Positions 23,701 through 35,395 of a DNA stretch of 64,000 bases are shown piece by piece. Each line of letters opens with the position of its first letter. Position 1 is the stretch's first letter. Both the position numbers and the translations under genes were made by a program. Below the pieces are notes generated by a model. The model saw nothing but the letters and a program-made list of their open reading frames with translations, did no database searches and was not told where the DNA came from. Source of the stretch: Saksenaea vasiformis B4078 (Eukaryota > Mucoromycota > Mucoromycetes > Mucorales > Saksenaeaceae); contig JNDT01001556.1 of the NCBI GenBank assembly GCA_000697055.1, positions 1-64,000 of the forward strand, in the 5' to 3' direction.

Positions 23701-26403
23701 TACTCAAGAAATTAGAGTGGAGCTCGTAGAAAGGTCATGGTTGGGTAAAACATGCCCTTTCGGGTGTCTTGATATTCGTATGTTGTTCGTCGTATTCTTG
23801 TTCTTTCCTATTGTGATATTGGATCAAGCGAAGGTTTACGTACCTGATCTTTAATTTCGCTTCAGATCAGGATCATTATTTATAGGTGACTCTCTGAGGT
23901 TATTTTATTGCGGTCATTACCCATATACACCAATATGAGTCGTCCTATACAACAGTGAGACTCCTGTTTATTTCGGCGTTGTCGTCTACATCGTCCACGT
24001 TGACCTAACTGAAGAATCAAGAGGATGAATGAGAAAAAACAAGAGACAAGAGAAGTCAGCGAGACTTGGATTGAATCTTTATTGAATAAAAAGTGTTCCT
24101 CTTTTTATAACAAAATCATCCATGGACACAGATAGATTGGGCTATATTCCATGATTGCACAGATGCCCATATATCCATGATATAGCCGATATCTATATTG
24201 GATCTTTCTTAATGCAGTATTTACAGAGGACAGATCGAGAGCGGATCGTAGAAAACTCGGTGAAAGGCATTGTATAAAGAAATCCGGGATAAGTACTAAT
24301 ATGGAAGCAATTGAAAGTCTACAGTCTGTGTTCAAGGTAATTTCGGAGTAGAAATAGGATCTCTTTATGGTAATGTATCAATCATTGGCTAGCAATGTAT
24401 CTGACTGTGAATGGAGGATGTTGGAATACAACACTAACCATATCTAATATTGACATCGCTGTCATCCGTATCATTGATGTATGCGTCTATATCGTCGTCA
24501 TCATCATCTTCTCTTCTTTACTGATGTATGCGATGGAAGGCCCGTTATCCTGTCTTCATTGGTTTGATGTCGCAAGAACTTTAGGTACATGATGCTTGTC
24601 TCAATAGTGTAATAATATGCACCGTTGCAACGTGGGATAGTACCCAAGTATATGCTGATTATTACTTACACTTATTGGTTATAGCTAGAAGTACGTAAAA
24701 TAGGCGGTAATAAGAGGTAAACGTCAACACAAGTGATTTACGCGGAAAACGTTCGACTGGACATTATCGTAGTGTCCACCTGTATATATTATAGAGCGGA
24801 GATTATTCGTATGAAGTACAGTGAGGGTATTTTTTTGGTCTAAGCCCTGACTCAGACCTGAAACTCGCTGAAATTCAAGCGGAGTGAGACTTGGAGGCAA
24901 ATACCCTCTGGAAGAAAAATTTTAATTTCCGCTGCTGTGCGCGTTGAATCTTATGCATAGATCGGCAATTTGGGAGTTATCGATTTCGCTCTGAATCTAT
25001 ATAAAAAGCACGTAAAACAACCTTATATCATAAGATAATATAGTTTAGACTAGTATCTTTTGGAAAATAGAGTAATTATACGACTTCTGTATTAATAGTT
25101 ACCAAATTTCATAACTGAAAGGCTCTCTACGGCATTTCTTGTTGTAAGGCATTCGCTTTTATTACTGAATGAGATGTACAGATACACCGCTTTACGGGCT
25201 AACAGAATACTTTATTGTTTTTCTAAGCTTATCAATGGATATGCCCACTGTACTCGTCTTTGCTCCAATCTCCTGGCTGCTTCTTCGCAAGAAGTGCGCT
25301 CCCTCCTGGCTGTTTCTTCAATAACCTTGTAGAGCTTATTTCTTCTGCTGAAAAAGCGAGATAATCTTCGATCCTTTTTCCAAGAAGTTCCATATCTTGT
25401 TCCTGGACTCTACGGAAGGATTCCAGACAAGCAAACAATGTTCCCTCTTTCCAGATATATGCGGAATCAGTGTTGGAGGCAGATCAGAGACACTGTGGAC
25501 TGGCCGATGGCAGAACCACAGACATTAAAGGCGTTGTGGTCTGCATTCTACCTTAAACCCGCGTCACCCACAGTATAGAGATCCACAAAGCTCTAGTTCA
25601 TGCTCTGAAGTTCAGATGTATTGAAGCACTGCATTGCAGCAGTACAAAGGAAAGAGACTCCAATCCACACTTACTGGGTCCTTTACCTTTAAAGAAAATA
25701 CGTCATTTTTATTCATCCGTGAAGGGCCTGTTGCTCAAACTTTCTCGTACAGTTAGGGTAAAGCTACTTTTGATTTCTAAAGTTAAGTTATGCTGCGATC
25801 ATAGGACAATCGATAGGCAGATAGGGACAGAAATACATCGACTTCTGGATAGCTCTTTATCCGACTCTTCGTCCCGAGTCGTATTCGCAAATGCCATAAG
25901 ATGATTCAGTTATTTTGATCCATCGAATACCACAAACACAATGGCTACCTAGTGGCATTGTGCAATGTACATGTTTTATTTTGCTTTGTAATCTATCTAT
26001 AGATGTCATTTCCATCCTTTTGTTCGATCTGAGTCACCCTTGCGGATCGTGGTCCCTTTATTCCTTTACTGATCCGAAGCTATGATAATTATCTCTTGGC
26101 CCTCTGTTGATGGTTTTACCTCAGAAGCATATATAAAAAATATCAGCAAATGCATCGTTTATTGTGGTATATTGTTCAAGGTTTACAGACCGCTGCCTGA
26201 TTGAACGTTGAACAGGTAAAAGGATCAAAGATGATGTCAAGACCCACAGGACCGTTAAAATTTTGAAAGAAAGAAAAAAGACCGTCTACTGACAACTTTT
26301 TCTTCTCCTTACCTCACATACGCGTATTGAATTTTACAGAGTGAGAATTTGTCGAGCGATATATGCAGAAACTTAATAACAAGTTATATTCTGTCTATTA
26401 AGC
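20741..26403. other. Gene-poor A/T-rich region
   Basis: About 5.6 kb with only short open frames and no protein motif I recognise. Noted contents: short repeats of CATACGATCCAAAGT type at about 21770-21810 and 22155-22220, a TTTTC pyrimidine microsatellite at about 22512-22545, and a hydrophilic minus-strand frame at 25438-25232 (repeated LLxKKQPG) that may be a decayed coding piece. I see no RNA gene. With the flanking hAT and Fanzor relics this looks like an old transposon-rich island. Confidence 0.5.
22155..22220. repeat. Short CATACGATCC direct repeats
   Basis: The words AGTACATACGATCCGA, AGTACATACGATCCAA and GCATACGATCCAAAGTGCAT follow each other here. Related words (CATACAATCGAAACTG, CATACGATCCAAAGTG) occur about 380 bp upstream near 21772-21805. 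Function unknown; possibly the end of a decayed element. Confidence 0.5.
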
Positions 26404-29400
26404 ATGACCGTACCGCCACCCCAGTTACGCTTGAAGCGCAAAAGGAAAAGGGCGGCTGAATCAGGGATATCAGTAGACCAAGCACTTGAGGCCTTGTACA
26501 GTGTCTTCCACGACCAACTGAAAGCGATAGTCCTAAAAAGCCTTGAAGATAAACCCAAGAAAAAGTCTACAAAAAAAAGCACGTCAGCAGTCAGAAGAAA
26601 AGAAACAAGAAAAACAGAGAAAAAAATTGCAAGAACTACGAGAAAGTCTGGAGAAGGCAGATCGCGTTTCAAGGTCGTCGCTCGAACAAGCTGATGATAA
26701 GCTTAATGCAGAACAAGGAACTACCCGGAGGACCCTCGCTTCGGAATACCCTGGGTCAGGGCAGATTGGGGCTCTTTGGCAAAAATATGCCATCGCAAAT
26801 TTTGATGACGCTGCCAAAAAAGCACAGAAAGAAATTGACGAACAAGTGCAGGCGAAAGAACAAGGCTGCAGCATGGATACTACTGAAAACAATGAAAGCG
26901 AGGACGAAGAGGACACGATCCGGGCATGCTCGGTTCGATTATCTGGAATCTTACGAGGTGATCTGGATGATGAAGTGAAGCAAGTGTTTCTTCGATACCA
27001 TAACTGCCACATCCGAACAAGTTACGGACTACGCTGCTGAACTTGGGGCTGCAGTACATGCAACCATGTTAAACTACGCTGCCAGTACCGTCGTATTGGA
27101 TCCGCATTCAAAGCAAGCTCGTTATCAGCAGGACAACCCAGAGATGTTTAACATTTTGGAAGTTATTCCCAAAGAATCAGTCCGCAATCCAGAAGCTCTG
27201 AACTCGAATTTGACGGTACCAGTGGTGCCACTGCCTGAAAATGTGTCGAGATATCTGAGGGCTTTGCCACAGAAGAGCAAAGATGAACTCAGCAACCTCT
27301 TCAGCGAAGCCCATTTGCAATTTATCCATTCGAGCTGTTTCGGGAGACAGACTTATAAGGCTAGTGAAAACGTTTCTGGTCTGCGCTGCAACACCCAATG
27401 TTGAAAGATTTGCCAAAACCACCTACCGGCTTAAGCACCACAATGCACTTTCAGCTGAAGCAATACGCCACCAATCTACAAAACATGTGGGCAAGCGGTT
27501 TGTTTTATAAATCGATCAATCACCTACTCCGTATACTTCTTAAACTAAACCTTGCCCCTGAAAGAGAGCGAAAAATCCGTCAGATTGCCGAGAAAAAAGC
27601 AAAAGAGAAAGAAAAGCAACGGGAGGAGAGTATCAAACCAATGAAGAGAAAAAAGGAATGGCATCGGCGTCAGATCAAAGGACGAATAAAACAAGAACGC
27701 AAGAATTTAAGACGCTGAAGAAACAGCTGGAGGTGGAAACGGATCAAAATCAAAGGGTTAAACTGTTGCGACGTGAGAAATCGTGCACAGATGCGATTAC
27801 AAGATTGCAATCACGCACGAGAGAGGAATACATGCCCAAGAAAGGTGAAAATCCACAGTCTCGGAAGGATGAAGGGGTGAGCGCAATATCCGATGTCATT
27901 GACATATTAACAGATCAAACGTCATGTAGCCTGAAGGTGAAGTAACTGAGTTGGATATCCCTGTGTATATAGGTGGAATAGACGATGAAGGAGTATATGA
28001 GGCGATTGAGATGGCAATCGAAGAGATGCAAGAGGAATCAGAAGACATTCAGGCGAATGACGCAAAGAAAGAGCCCAGCAGAAGGAGGTTGATACGAATT
28101 CAAGCTATTGCAAAGAAACTGTTGCTATCAGCAGATATTGAAGGAAAAGTGAATGACGCTGATGTCTCGGGGTTGTGGAACGATGATGATAACAAGATCC
28201 AGAAGTTCGAGATAGATACCGTCGTTCAGATTACGAATGCGCTAAGACCATATATACCGAAAGGACGATCAAGTGCTGCGATTGCCTTGCGTGTTCGGTT
28301 TGTTTTGTTATCGAATACTGTTCTCCATGCTACTGGATACAGTAAATTCACTGCTAACATCTGCCCAGCGATCAGCCCTGCCTCAATCCATGCATTGCCT
28401 CTCGATGCGGCGTCCATATATGAACTCTTTGGTTCGACTTCTGCAAAATTCGACTTATACACAGAAGATGGAAGCGCGATTGCAAATATTAGGCAAGCTC
28501 GAACGAACAAAGCCGCCGTAATCGGCTCCTTCTTTGATCAAGACAAAATCACTCGTATTTGCAGTGCTCGCGGTTTGGAACCACGGTGGCGAGTAACTGT
28601 TACATCCCCAACAAATGGCGATGATTGATGGGAACATTCAAAAAGGAAGGAACATAACTGTATCTCATTATGAACAAAGAAGGAAGAACGCAAAATGGAA
28701 GAATACGGACGAGGGGAACAGTTTCTTTGAGAATGAATCAGACCGAGATATTCCAACCGTTACATTCGTGGAAGATGCAAAATGTAAGGTCAAAGTTCTG
28801 GAGTCGGCAGAAAGGCAATCAAAAAAGGCGTTACAGCAGGCAGAAAATGTTGTCCAAAATCGGACAGAAGAGCATCAACGGAGAAAAGATGCTATCCAAA
28901 GGAAAATCCGGGACAAACGTAAGCGCCACAAAATAAATATCAGCGATGCAAGGGCGAAGGAAAAGCAAAGCGAGAGCTACAAAGATTTGAAGACGTTGAA
29001 ATTGAAGCGCGCAGAGAAATAACATAATTTAAGCAAGATACGGTCGGAATTGGCAGATCAGCGAATGCGGTGATATGTATGTCAGAAGGTAACTAAAGGA
29101 TATCGCATGCACCAGTCAATCAACCGAATTAAATCAAACTATAACAACTGGATGGTCTCAAGAAGAAGCAAAAGGGAAAGGAAAAGGAGTCAGAGGGAGA
29201 CAATGAAGAGGAGGAGATAAAGATGTGTAAGGTTACAGGTTGGAATCGCCCAGGTTGCGAAGCCAGTACGTAGTTCCTTGACATCACAGAGCTGGATCGG
29301 CAAGTCAGCCAGGATCACAAGAAAGCTATTACCTTTGGCGGGACGGATTATGGGTTGAGGGTTCTGGCGACAACTGTCCTTCTTACAATGGAACGCGCTC

Positions 29401-30363
29401 GCTTACACTTCAACTTACACAATCGCCAATTGGACGATACCCAGATACCAATATCCATTCCTGAAGAAATGTCCAGACTCCCAAAACCAATGCGGATCAC
29501 GGCGGGATATCTGGAAGAAAAAACCCTTTCCAGGAAGTTTCGCAAAAAAAGAGAAAGGAGGAAGAGGGTATAATAATGCAGTCAGTGAATTCAGGGTCTC
29601 ACTTCATATTAGAACGATTCAGAAGTTAAGACCGCAGAAAAAAAATTGCAAGAAAGTTCGTCGGCTTTAGCAATCACTGTAGAACAGGTTTTAGAGTCGC
29701 AAGAGGTGCTATCCTTGTTTTTGTCCTCTACTCTGACCATTCAATCCATAATAGGTGAAAAGGAACTGCCGAAAACAATTGCGATCGTTTTACCACTCAA
29801 ACCATGCTCACCATGAGAAACGCACCCAGGCGCTGTTTACCAGTCGCGTTTATGATCAAATTGCTGCGCAGGAACGGAGGTTTGTCAAGACAGCTGCCAA
29901 GACCGAGAATGATGGTGCACAAAACATCGTGCCTATCATGGCCATAGGAACTCAGGGCACCGGTGTCGGTTCTCGACTGAAGGGTCATATTAGACGTGGA
30001 GGGGCATGGTTGCGTAGATGACATCGACTTTATGTGCCAGTGTCAATGACGAACGAGCACCGGAGTTCTCAGTTATGTGTCTACTGTTTTGGAAAAGTGG
30101 AGAGGGCCAAAGCTCGGCGAAGAAAGAAGGGAGAGTGGAAGACAGTGAGGGTAAACGCTGCCTCTCAGTGTGTCAATCCGAGTTGCACAGCGTACCGATC
30201 AGGCCATGCTACGCAAAATAGAGACGTTCAAGCAGCTCTTGCAATAGGTCTGGCATGCGCAAGTAATGTCCTGTCTGTAAATAGAAGGACGTTAGGACCT
30301 TTCGACCCCAGCAATTCCTCGGCTGGAAGACCATTCATTCCTGGCGCCACCAATTATCGGTAA
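26404..30363 (+). pseudogene. Fanzor (eukaryotic TnpB-type nuclease) relic
   Basis: Fanzors are eukaryotic homologues of the RNA-guided nuclease TnpB. Recognisable pieces in order: a charged coiled-coil N-terminus (26404-27000), FLVCAATPNVERFAKT and QLKQYATNLQNMWASG (about 27385-27490), FDQDKITRICSARGL (about 28535), ITFGGTDYGLRVLATT with a RuvC-I-type Asp (codon 29346), IGTQGTGVGSRLKGH with RRGG (about 29940-30005), and a zinc ribbon CVYC (30076) with CVNPSC (30169) followed by NRDVQAALAIG, whose Asp (codon 30223) fits RuvC-III. The frame changes at about 26570 (within A8), 26995, 27320, 27440, 27700 and 27935 and again later. An in-frame TGA at 30019-30021 lies between RRGGAWLRR and HRLYVPVSMTNE. 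The shifts do not coincide with convincing introns, so the gene is broken. I found no clear terminal repeats. Confidence 0.8.
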
Positions 30364-31500
30364 ATTACCGCCAACTGTATGACATGTACACACTAATATT
30401 ACGCCCATATTTTGAAGGTGCGCGACCTCTCCACGGAAGCTCTGCGAAGAGTAAGTACTGCCTCTGCCTTTGCGATAATAACCCTTTTATCAAATGAAGA
30501 TTGAGTGGATCGGGACCTGTCGCCATGACAGGAGTTATCGTGAATTCTGGATCAGGTGAAGAAAATCAAACACAGTATTACAGTTTTCTGACTTTTTTTT
30601 TTGAGACACAGATGAGATCTAGGGTTCAGATACAGGATCGTCATTGTATCCTCGTCATTGTATCCACTTAAAGTGTGGAGACACGAGTAGCAATACGGCT
30701 ACAAATAGCATTAACAGAATTTATACGTATTTATTGTGTGTCGCCATAATCGAAGATATTTTCATGGTCGTATGAGATGGTCTGTCCTGCATCTGTCTAG
30801 TGCATTGTATACATCAATGCGCGCCGTTTATTCATCAAACCGTTCGCATTGTTTCTAGAGTGTTGTTGCTCACAAAGAAATATGCAACAGTTACGAATAT
30901 TCATCCACCAGAGACCAGAATTACTAACCTACGATGCTGGAAAGAGTCTTCTTTGGAAATGCTATAGATTCCTTGAAGGAGCCTACGAAAGACCGGATTT
31001 TGAGGAAGTTGCAATTCTTCGTTATAGGCGCTTATAGAACATTGAACGCGCTACTGCGCTAATATCTACAAAAAGAAAGAACCGAAAAGGCAGCTCGATA
31101 ATTTGAAGGAATGACATTTAGTGATCCCCAAACAACATATTTGAAACCAACAAGAATAATGATCAGATCGCTTGGAAGCCATAACTTACACAACTGCGCA
31201 CCCACCGAAGCTACCATAACCTGTATTGATTTCCGAGCTGGGAGATTTGGCATGTCTCCAATCTCTGGTATGGCTCCTAAGAAAAAAGATGGAGGTTTGC
31301 TACGAGATAGGGCGGGCTTCCAGATCCCCGGACTCCGTCCCAGCAACGTTTTTGAGTGTCAAAGCAGCGCGAAACGCTCTAGCATGATGTGACTGGTCTC
31401 TTCAACAGTTGTCCGCTTTTGTTATCACAAACCTAACCTTTACCTGCGACCTTCGCTTTGATTCAAGTATTTCATCGCACAGGTTGCGAATGTCTTTTCC
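30364..31500. other. Intergenic region after the Fanzor relic
   Basis: No gene is supported. A 14-bp word TCGTCATTGTATCC occurs twice in a row at about 30640-30664. At about 31158-31290 there is a degenerate repeat related to 58537-58690 (listed separately). The final bases should hold the UVRAG-like gene promoter. Confidence 0.4.
31158..31290. repeat. Dispersed repeat related to 58537-58690
   Basis: The two copies share GCGCAC..CACCGA..CTACC, TATTGATTTCC and GGTAT.GCTCCTAAGAAAA in the same order and spacing, at about 70% identity by eye. Minus-strand translation gives a similar LFLGAIP segment in both, which suggests a decayed coding element. Identity unknown. Confidence 0.55.
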
Positions 31501-34307
31501 ATGTCCGAATCCAGGCCAGAATTCAGTCCGAGGCAGGTGAGATGGTGTTGACGAGGATGGGACAGTCGGTCCACTGGAGATTAAATAGCTGTACTTTGAC
31601 AGCGACGAATACGACATTTACGGTCGATTGTTGCTCGGAATATTGTATGGTGGGGGGATACACAGTTAGACAGCAACCAGCCTTTACTTGAACTGCCTGG
31701 TGATAATGTGTTCATTGCTGGCAGCAGTCAAGCATCCAGCTTAAGTAGTAGTGCCGTTACTTCTCGAGCATCATCTCCCTCTCCGTCTCCTATGCCCAGC
31801 ATTTTGCGGGATACTCTCAATCACCAATACCAGCAATCCCAATTACATGTTCGTACAGCATTCCATCGACGAACAGGTTCTTCACCGACAGATCTAGTCG
31901 ACAGTAATAATACTAATAACAGCAACCCAAATGAGTTTGGACCGATACGATCCTCCGTCTCCGCCTCTGCACATGTTATGAAACGTTCAGAAAGCACATC
32001 GTCGATGCGATCCTGTGGTAGCGCTACAGTTGAAGATTCATCCATGACGAAAAGCGCATACAAATCCAAAAAACCGAAATCAGTTGTGTCCGAGCGGACG
32101 CTTCTAGATGCATTTCTCACACTCCATCTCGTTGGCGAAGAAGCAGCATTTTACAAAAGTGAAACGATTCCTAATACGGCCAATCCGACCTTCTGTGCAC
32201 TAGACACGCCGCCTTGGATGGAAGGCGTACAGACGACTGTTGTGGCCCGGTTATGGGTGAGGCATTCGATCCCCGAGTCAGCAGCTTTGGCCAGTCAAAC
32301 GATTGTATGCCGTGAACAAGCGGAAACATTTCAACTCCTAGTAGAATGGCAGGTCGAGCTGAACGCATTGACGTACCTGGGGAAAACAGTAAGTGCACTA
32401 TGGTGCTACCGCGGAGTTTAATTTTACACAATACCATTTAGCTACGACATGTGCACGGTGCATTTCCAGAAAATACACTTCTGTTTGAAATGGATGATGG
32501 ATTTTATACAGCTCCAGATGTTACGGTAAATTTTACTTTGTGAAATATCTCACGTATTAGGCACTGACGTAACGTTTAGTCTAAATTACTGAGTCAAAGC
32601 AAGCGTACCAGTTTAACGACGGATACTGATACCGACACGGCTAGTATTAATACCGAGAGTTCACAAACAAAGGTAAGATGATTCTTTTTTAGTACATGGT
32701 GTAACTTAGCAGATATCTTAGAGCAAACGATCCTATACATACAATCACATTGCTAAGTATGTTAATGGGTTGTTTGAAAGGACATGCATGTTCATGTACT
32801 ATTATATAGATTAAACACCCTAAAAGATTGCATCTTTGATACCCAAAAGGAGACGGAGGAAATCAGGCAAAAAATCAGTGGCATATTGGACGAGGAAGAG
32901 GACCGGCGTCGTTTGGTGAGTTGACTCCATCCTACGAACGCTTGTCTGCGCGATATTCTATTAGAATGCGAATGACTGATAACGGTTTACTGAGGTCAAC
33001 GATGGACCTCACTTTTCTTTCTTTTTTATATTATTCATGACAGATACGTGAACGCAATCAACGGAAAAAAAACTTGGAAGAACTCGCGACGCGGCTTAAA
33101 GGCGCAAAAAAAAGACTAAGTCAAGGTAATCTTAGAATTGCACGGTGGAGCACTTATAAAATCTACCTGTATAGAATCGGAGCGGATACAGAGTTTACGG
33201 AATGCGATAGCTGCACGGCGTGCTGAGATGGATCGTTCCGAAGAACGGTTTGAATCCGGTTCGGGATATCTAGAAGAAAATGAAAGACTGTTGGAAAAAA
33301 ATACACAGATGCATCAGCAATTATTCCAGCAATTGGATAAGCGCAAAAAGGAGCTAATAGCTGATCTTTTCTCGATCTATCCTATCGAGCAGGTAAGAAA
33401 TCCTTTCGTGCAGAGTAGCCTATTCTTTGGTTGATCGTGTAAAAAAGAAGTCGTATGACGATTTACACCAGTTTTGTATACGCGGCATTTATTTGCCAAA
33501 CTCGGTCTACACAGGGTGCGATGATGAAGACATCGCCACAGCACTAGGATTTACAGCTCATTTGGTATCCATCTTATCGTTCTACCTTGGTATCCCATCA
33601 CGTTACCCAATCACTCCGATGGGATCCCGGGCCACGATAAGGGATCCTGTGTCATTTATTGATGGTGAACGAGAGTAAGTTTATAAAGGCGGATTAAAGC
33701 ATTTGACTGACAGCTGCGATAGTTTCCCTTTGTACGCCAAAGGTATCGACCGGTACCGGTTTGAGTTTGGTGTTTTTTTGCTGAATAAGAACATCGAGCA
33801 GGTGAATAATAGGGCACTATAACTCGTGACGAAAATTATCTGATGCAAAATGATTAGTTGATGAATGCCTATGGACTCATTGTCATTGATTTACGCCATA
33901 CATTACCTAACATCCATTATTTCATTCAAGCAGTCCTTACTACATCTGTTTCTTCTGGTCCGACTTCTATCTCTGTTCTTTCTATCTCGTCTTTTGCCAA
34001 CGCTGACCCAAGACCTATGAAAAGGATCTCATCGCAAACATCGAATGAACGCTGTGACGACGAGCGTCACTTAACGCTTCAACCTACGATACATATCCCT
34101 CGGGCGCCGCCCTCCCCTTCCATATCGACGCCTACCATGATAACTCATTCCCCAAAAGCTGGGGCATCACCAACCATTATTCTTAGTACACCGCAAGCTG
34201 TGGCAGCACCGCCCATACTAGATATCGTTACTACATCTAGTGGCTGTTACAAGTCAAATCGTCATCGCTCTAGCGAAAAGAACCCGGAGAAAGGTGACAC
34301 ACCTTGA
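31501..34307 (+). CDS. UVRAG: UVRAG/Vps38-type subunit of the class III PI3-kinase complex
   Basis: Regulatory subunit that, with Vps34, Vps15 and Beclin/Atg6, makes PI3P on endosomes and autophagic membranes. Modelled exons: 31501-31536, 31589-31622, 31670-32388, 32442-32525, 32580-32672, 32722-32756, 32810-32915, 33044-33125, 33175-33392, 33472-33674, 33723-33801, 33858-34307; 712 aa. Order: a C2-like N-terminus (LYFDSDEYDIY, LLELPGDNVFIAG), a Ser-rich low-complexity insert, SKRSYTYNHIAKLNTL, a coiled coil of about 150 residues, FCIRGIYLPNSVY, GFTAHLVSILSFYLGIPSRY, FPLYAKGIDRYRFEFGVFLL and LRHTLPN, then a Ser/Pro-rich tail. These are the Atg14/UVRAG-family core segments. The first two exons and the acceptor at 33471 (33447 is an alternative) are less certain. 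Confidence 0.82.
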
Positions 34308-35395
34308 TAGAGCATGTGTTATATAAACGAAACGGTAATGATAATTCCTTATAACCATTCGATCAGCATAAGCGTAGTATCTAGTGTTGTATGTTTGATT
34401 ACAGTTGGGGTACCAGTGCGATAAACCCAAGCAGCTATTTCCAATCTACGATGATTGTTACTTTTTCACACTGGAGAAGGATGGATATACAACCCGAAGG
34501 ATTTATTTGATTTTGAAGAAACTGTTTGCGTTCAGTCAAATTTTATTTTACATTGATGTCAAGCGAAGGTTACCCTGAACACTGGGCTTTGTGCACCAAA
34601 GTTTGTATACAAAGATGTGTCCCACCGATTTATTGTAATACATTGCCCCAACCGGTACCTGTAAAATACCAGAAAGGATGCGTGGTTGCTTTGGCTCTGA
34701 TGATTCTACACACCTGTATGTACTTTCGGCAGGATACGCACCCAAGGTTATCAACATCTTTGTGTCTGTCCGTTTTAGTCTACACGGACTTTGTCCCGCG
34801 CTGTTCTGGCTACAAATCGTTTCCTGTTAGATACAAATCAAACTGGCATCTACACAGAATAATTAACCTGTTATACGTTGCACATCAAAATCTGCCAGTG
34901 GTTGTGTCGCGTTAACCTTTTGTAGCGCGTTACTTTTGCAGATCGGTCACTCTAGCACCAGCAAAGTCTCTGCCGCTGCGCTCAGAGACATAGATGTAGA
35001 CTTACGTACGTCACGAGGAGGAAATACGATCCAAACGCAAAGTAGGACGTTATCTAAGGACCAATCTATTTAGCAAACTGAATCATCCTTTGTGTTTCTC
35101 TATATACCTTTTTTTGTGACCATCGGCGTACCAAGTTTCGTTAAGTCATCCGATGTTCTGACGACCCAAGCTGATTATGCATACTTCGTTCAGTCTTTAG
35201 TACAAACTCGGCACTTATGAGTCGTTAAATTTATTTAGAACAGCTTAAGAACCAACCACTATGCTGGGAGTGAATGTTGCACGACAAAGCCTAAAATGAT
35301 TGCATTTGTACAACCAAATACGGTTAGCTGCGGTAACAGATAAAACATGCAACATCCCGCATTTTTTGTCTTTCGCTTCTTCTTTCAATACTACA
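34308..35395. other. Intergenic region
   Basis: Between the UVRAG-like and F-box genes. One plus-strand open frame (34526-34915) is Cys-rich but has no recognisable motif and no good start context, so I do not call it. The last few hundred bases presumably contain the promoter of the F-box gene. No repeat or RNA gene recognised. Confidence 0.35.

Noticed and set aside
31402..31617. Minus-strand frame overlapping the UVRAG-like 5' exons
   Set aside because: It has no motif and the plus strand gives family-like LYFDSDEYDIY and LLELPGDNVFIAG segments.
34526..34915. 129-codon Cys-rich frame after the UVRAG-like gene
   Set aside because: No clear ATG context or domain; composition is compatible with chance in A/T-rich intergenic DNA.
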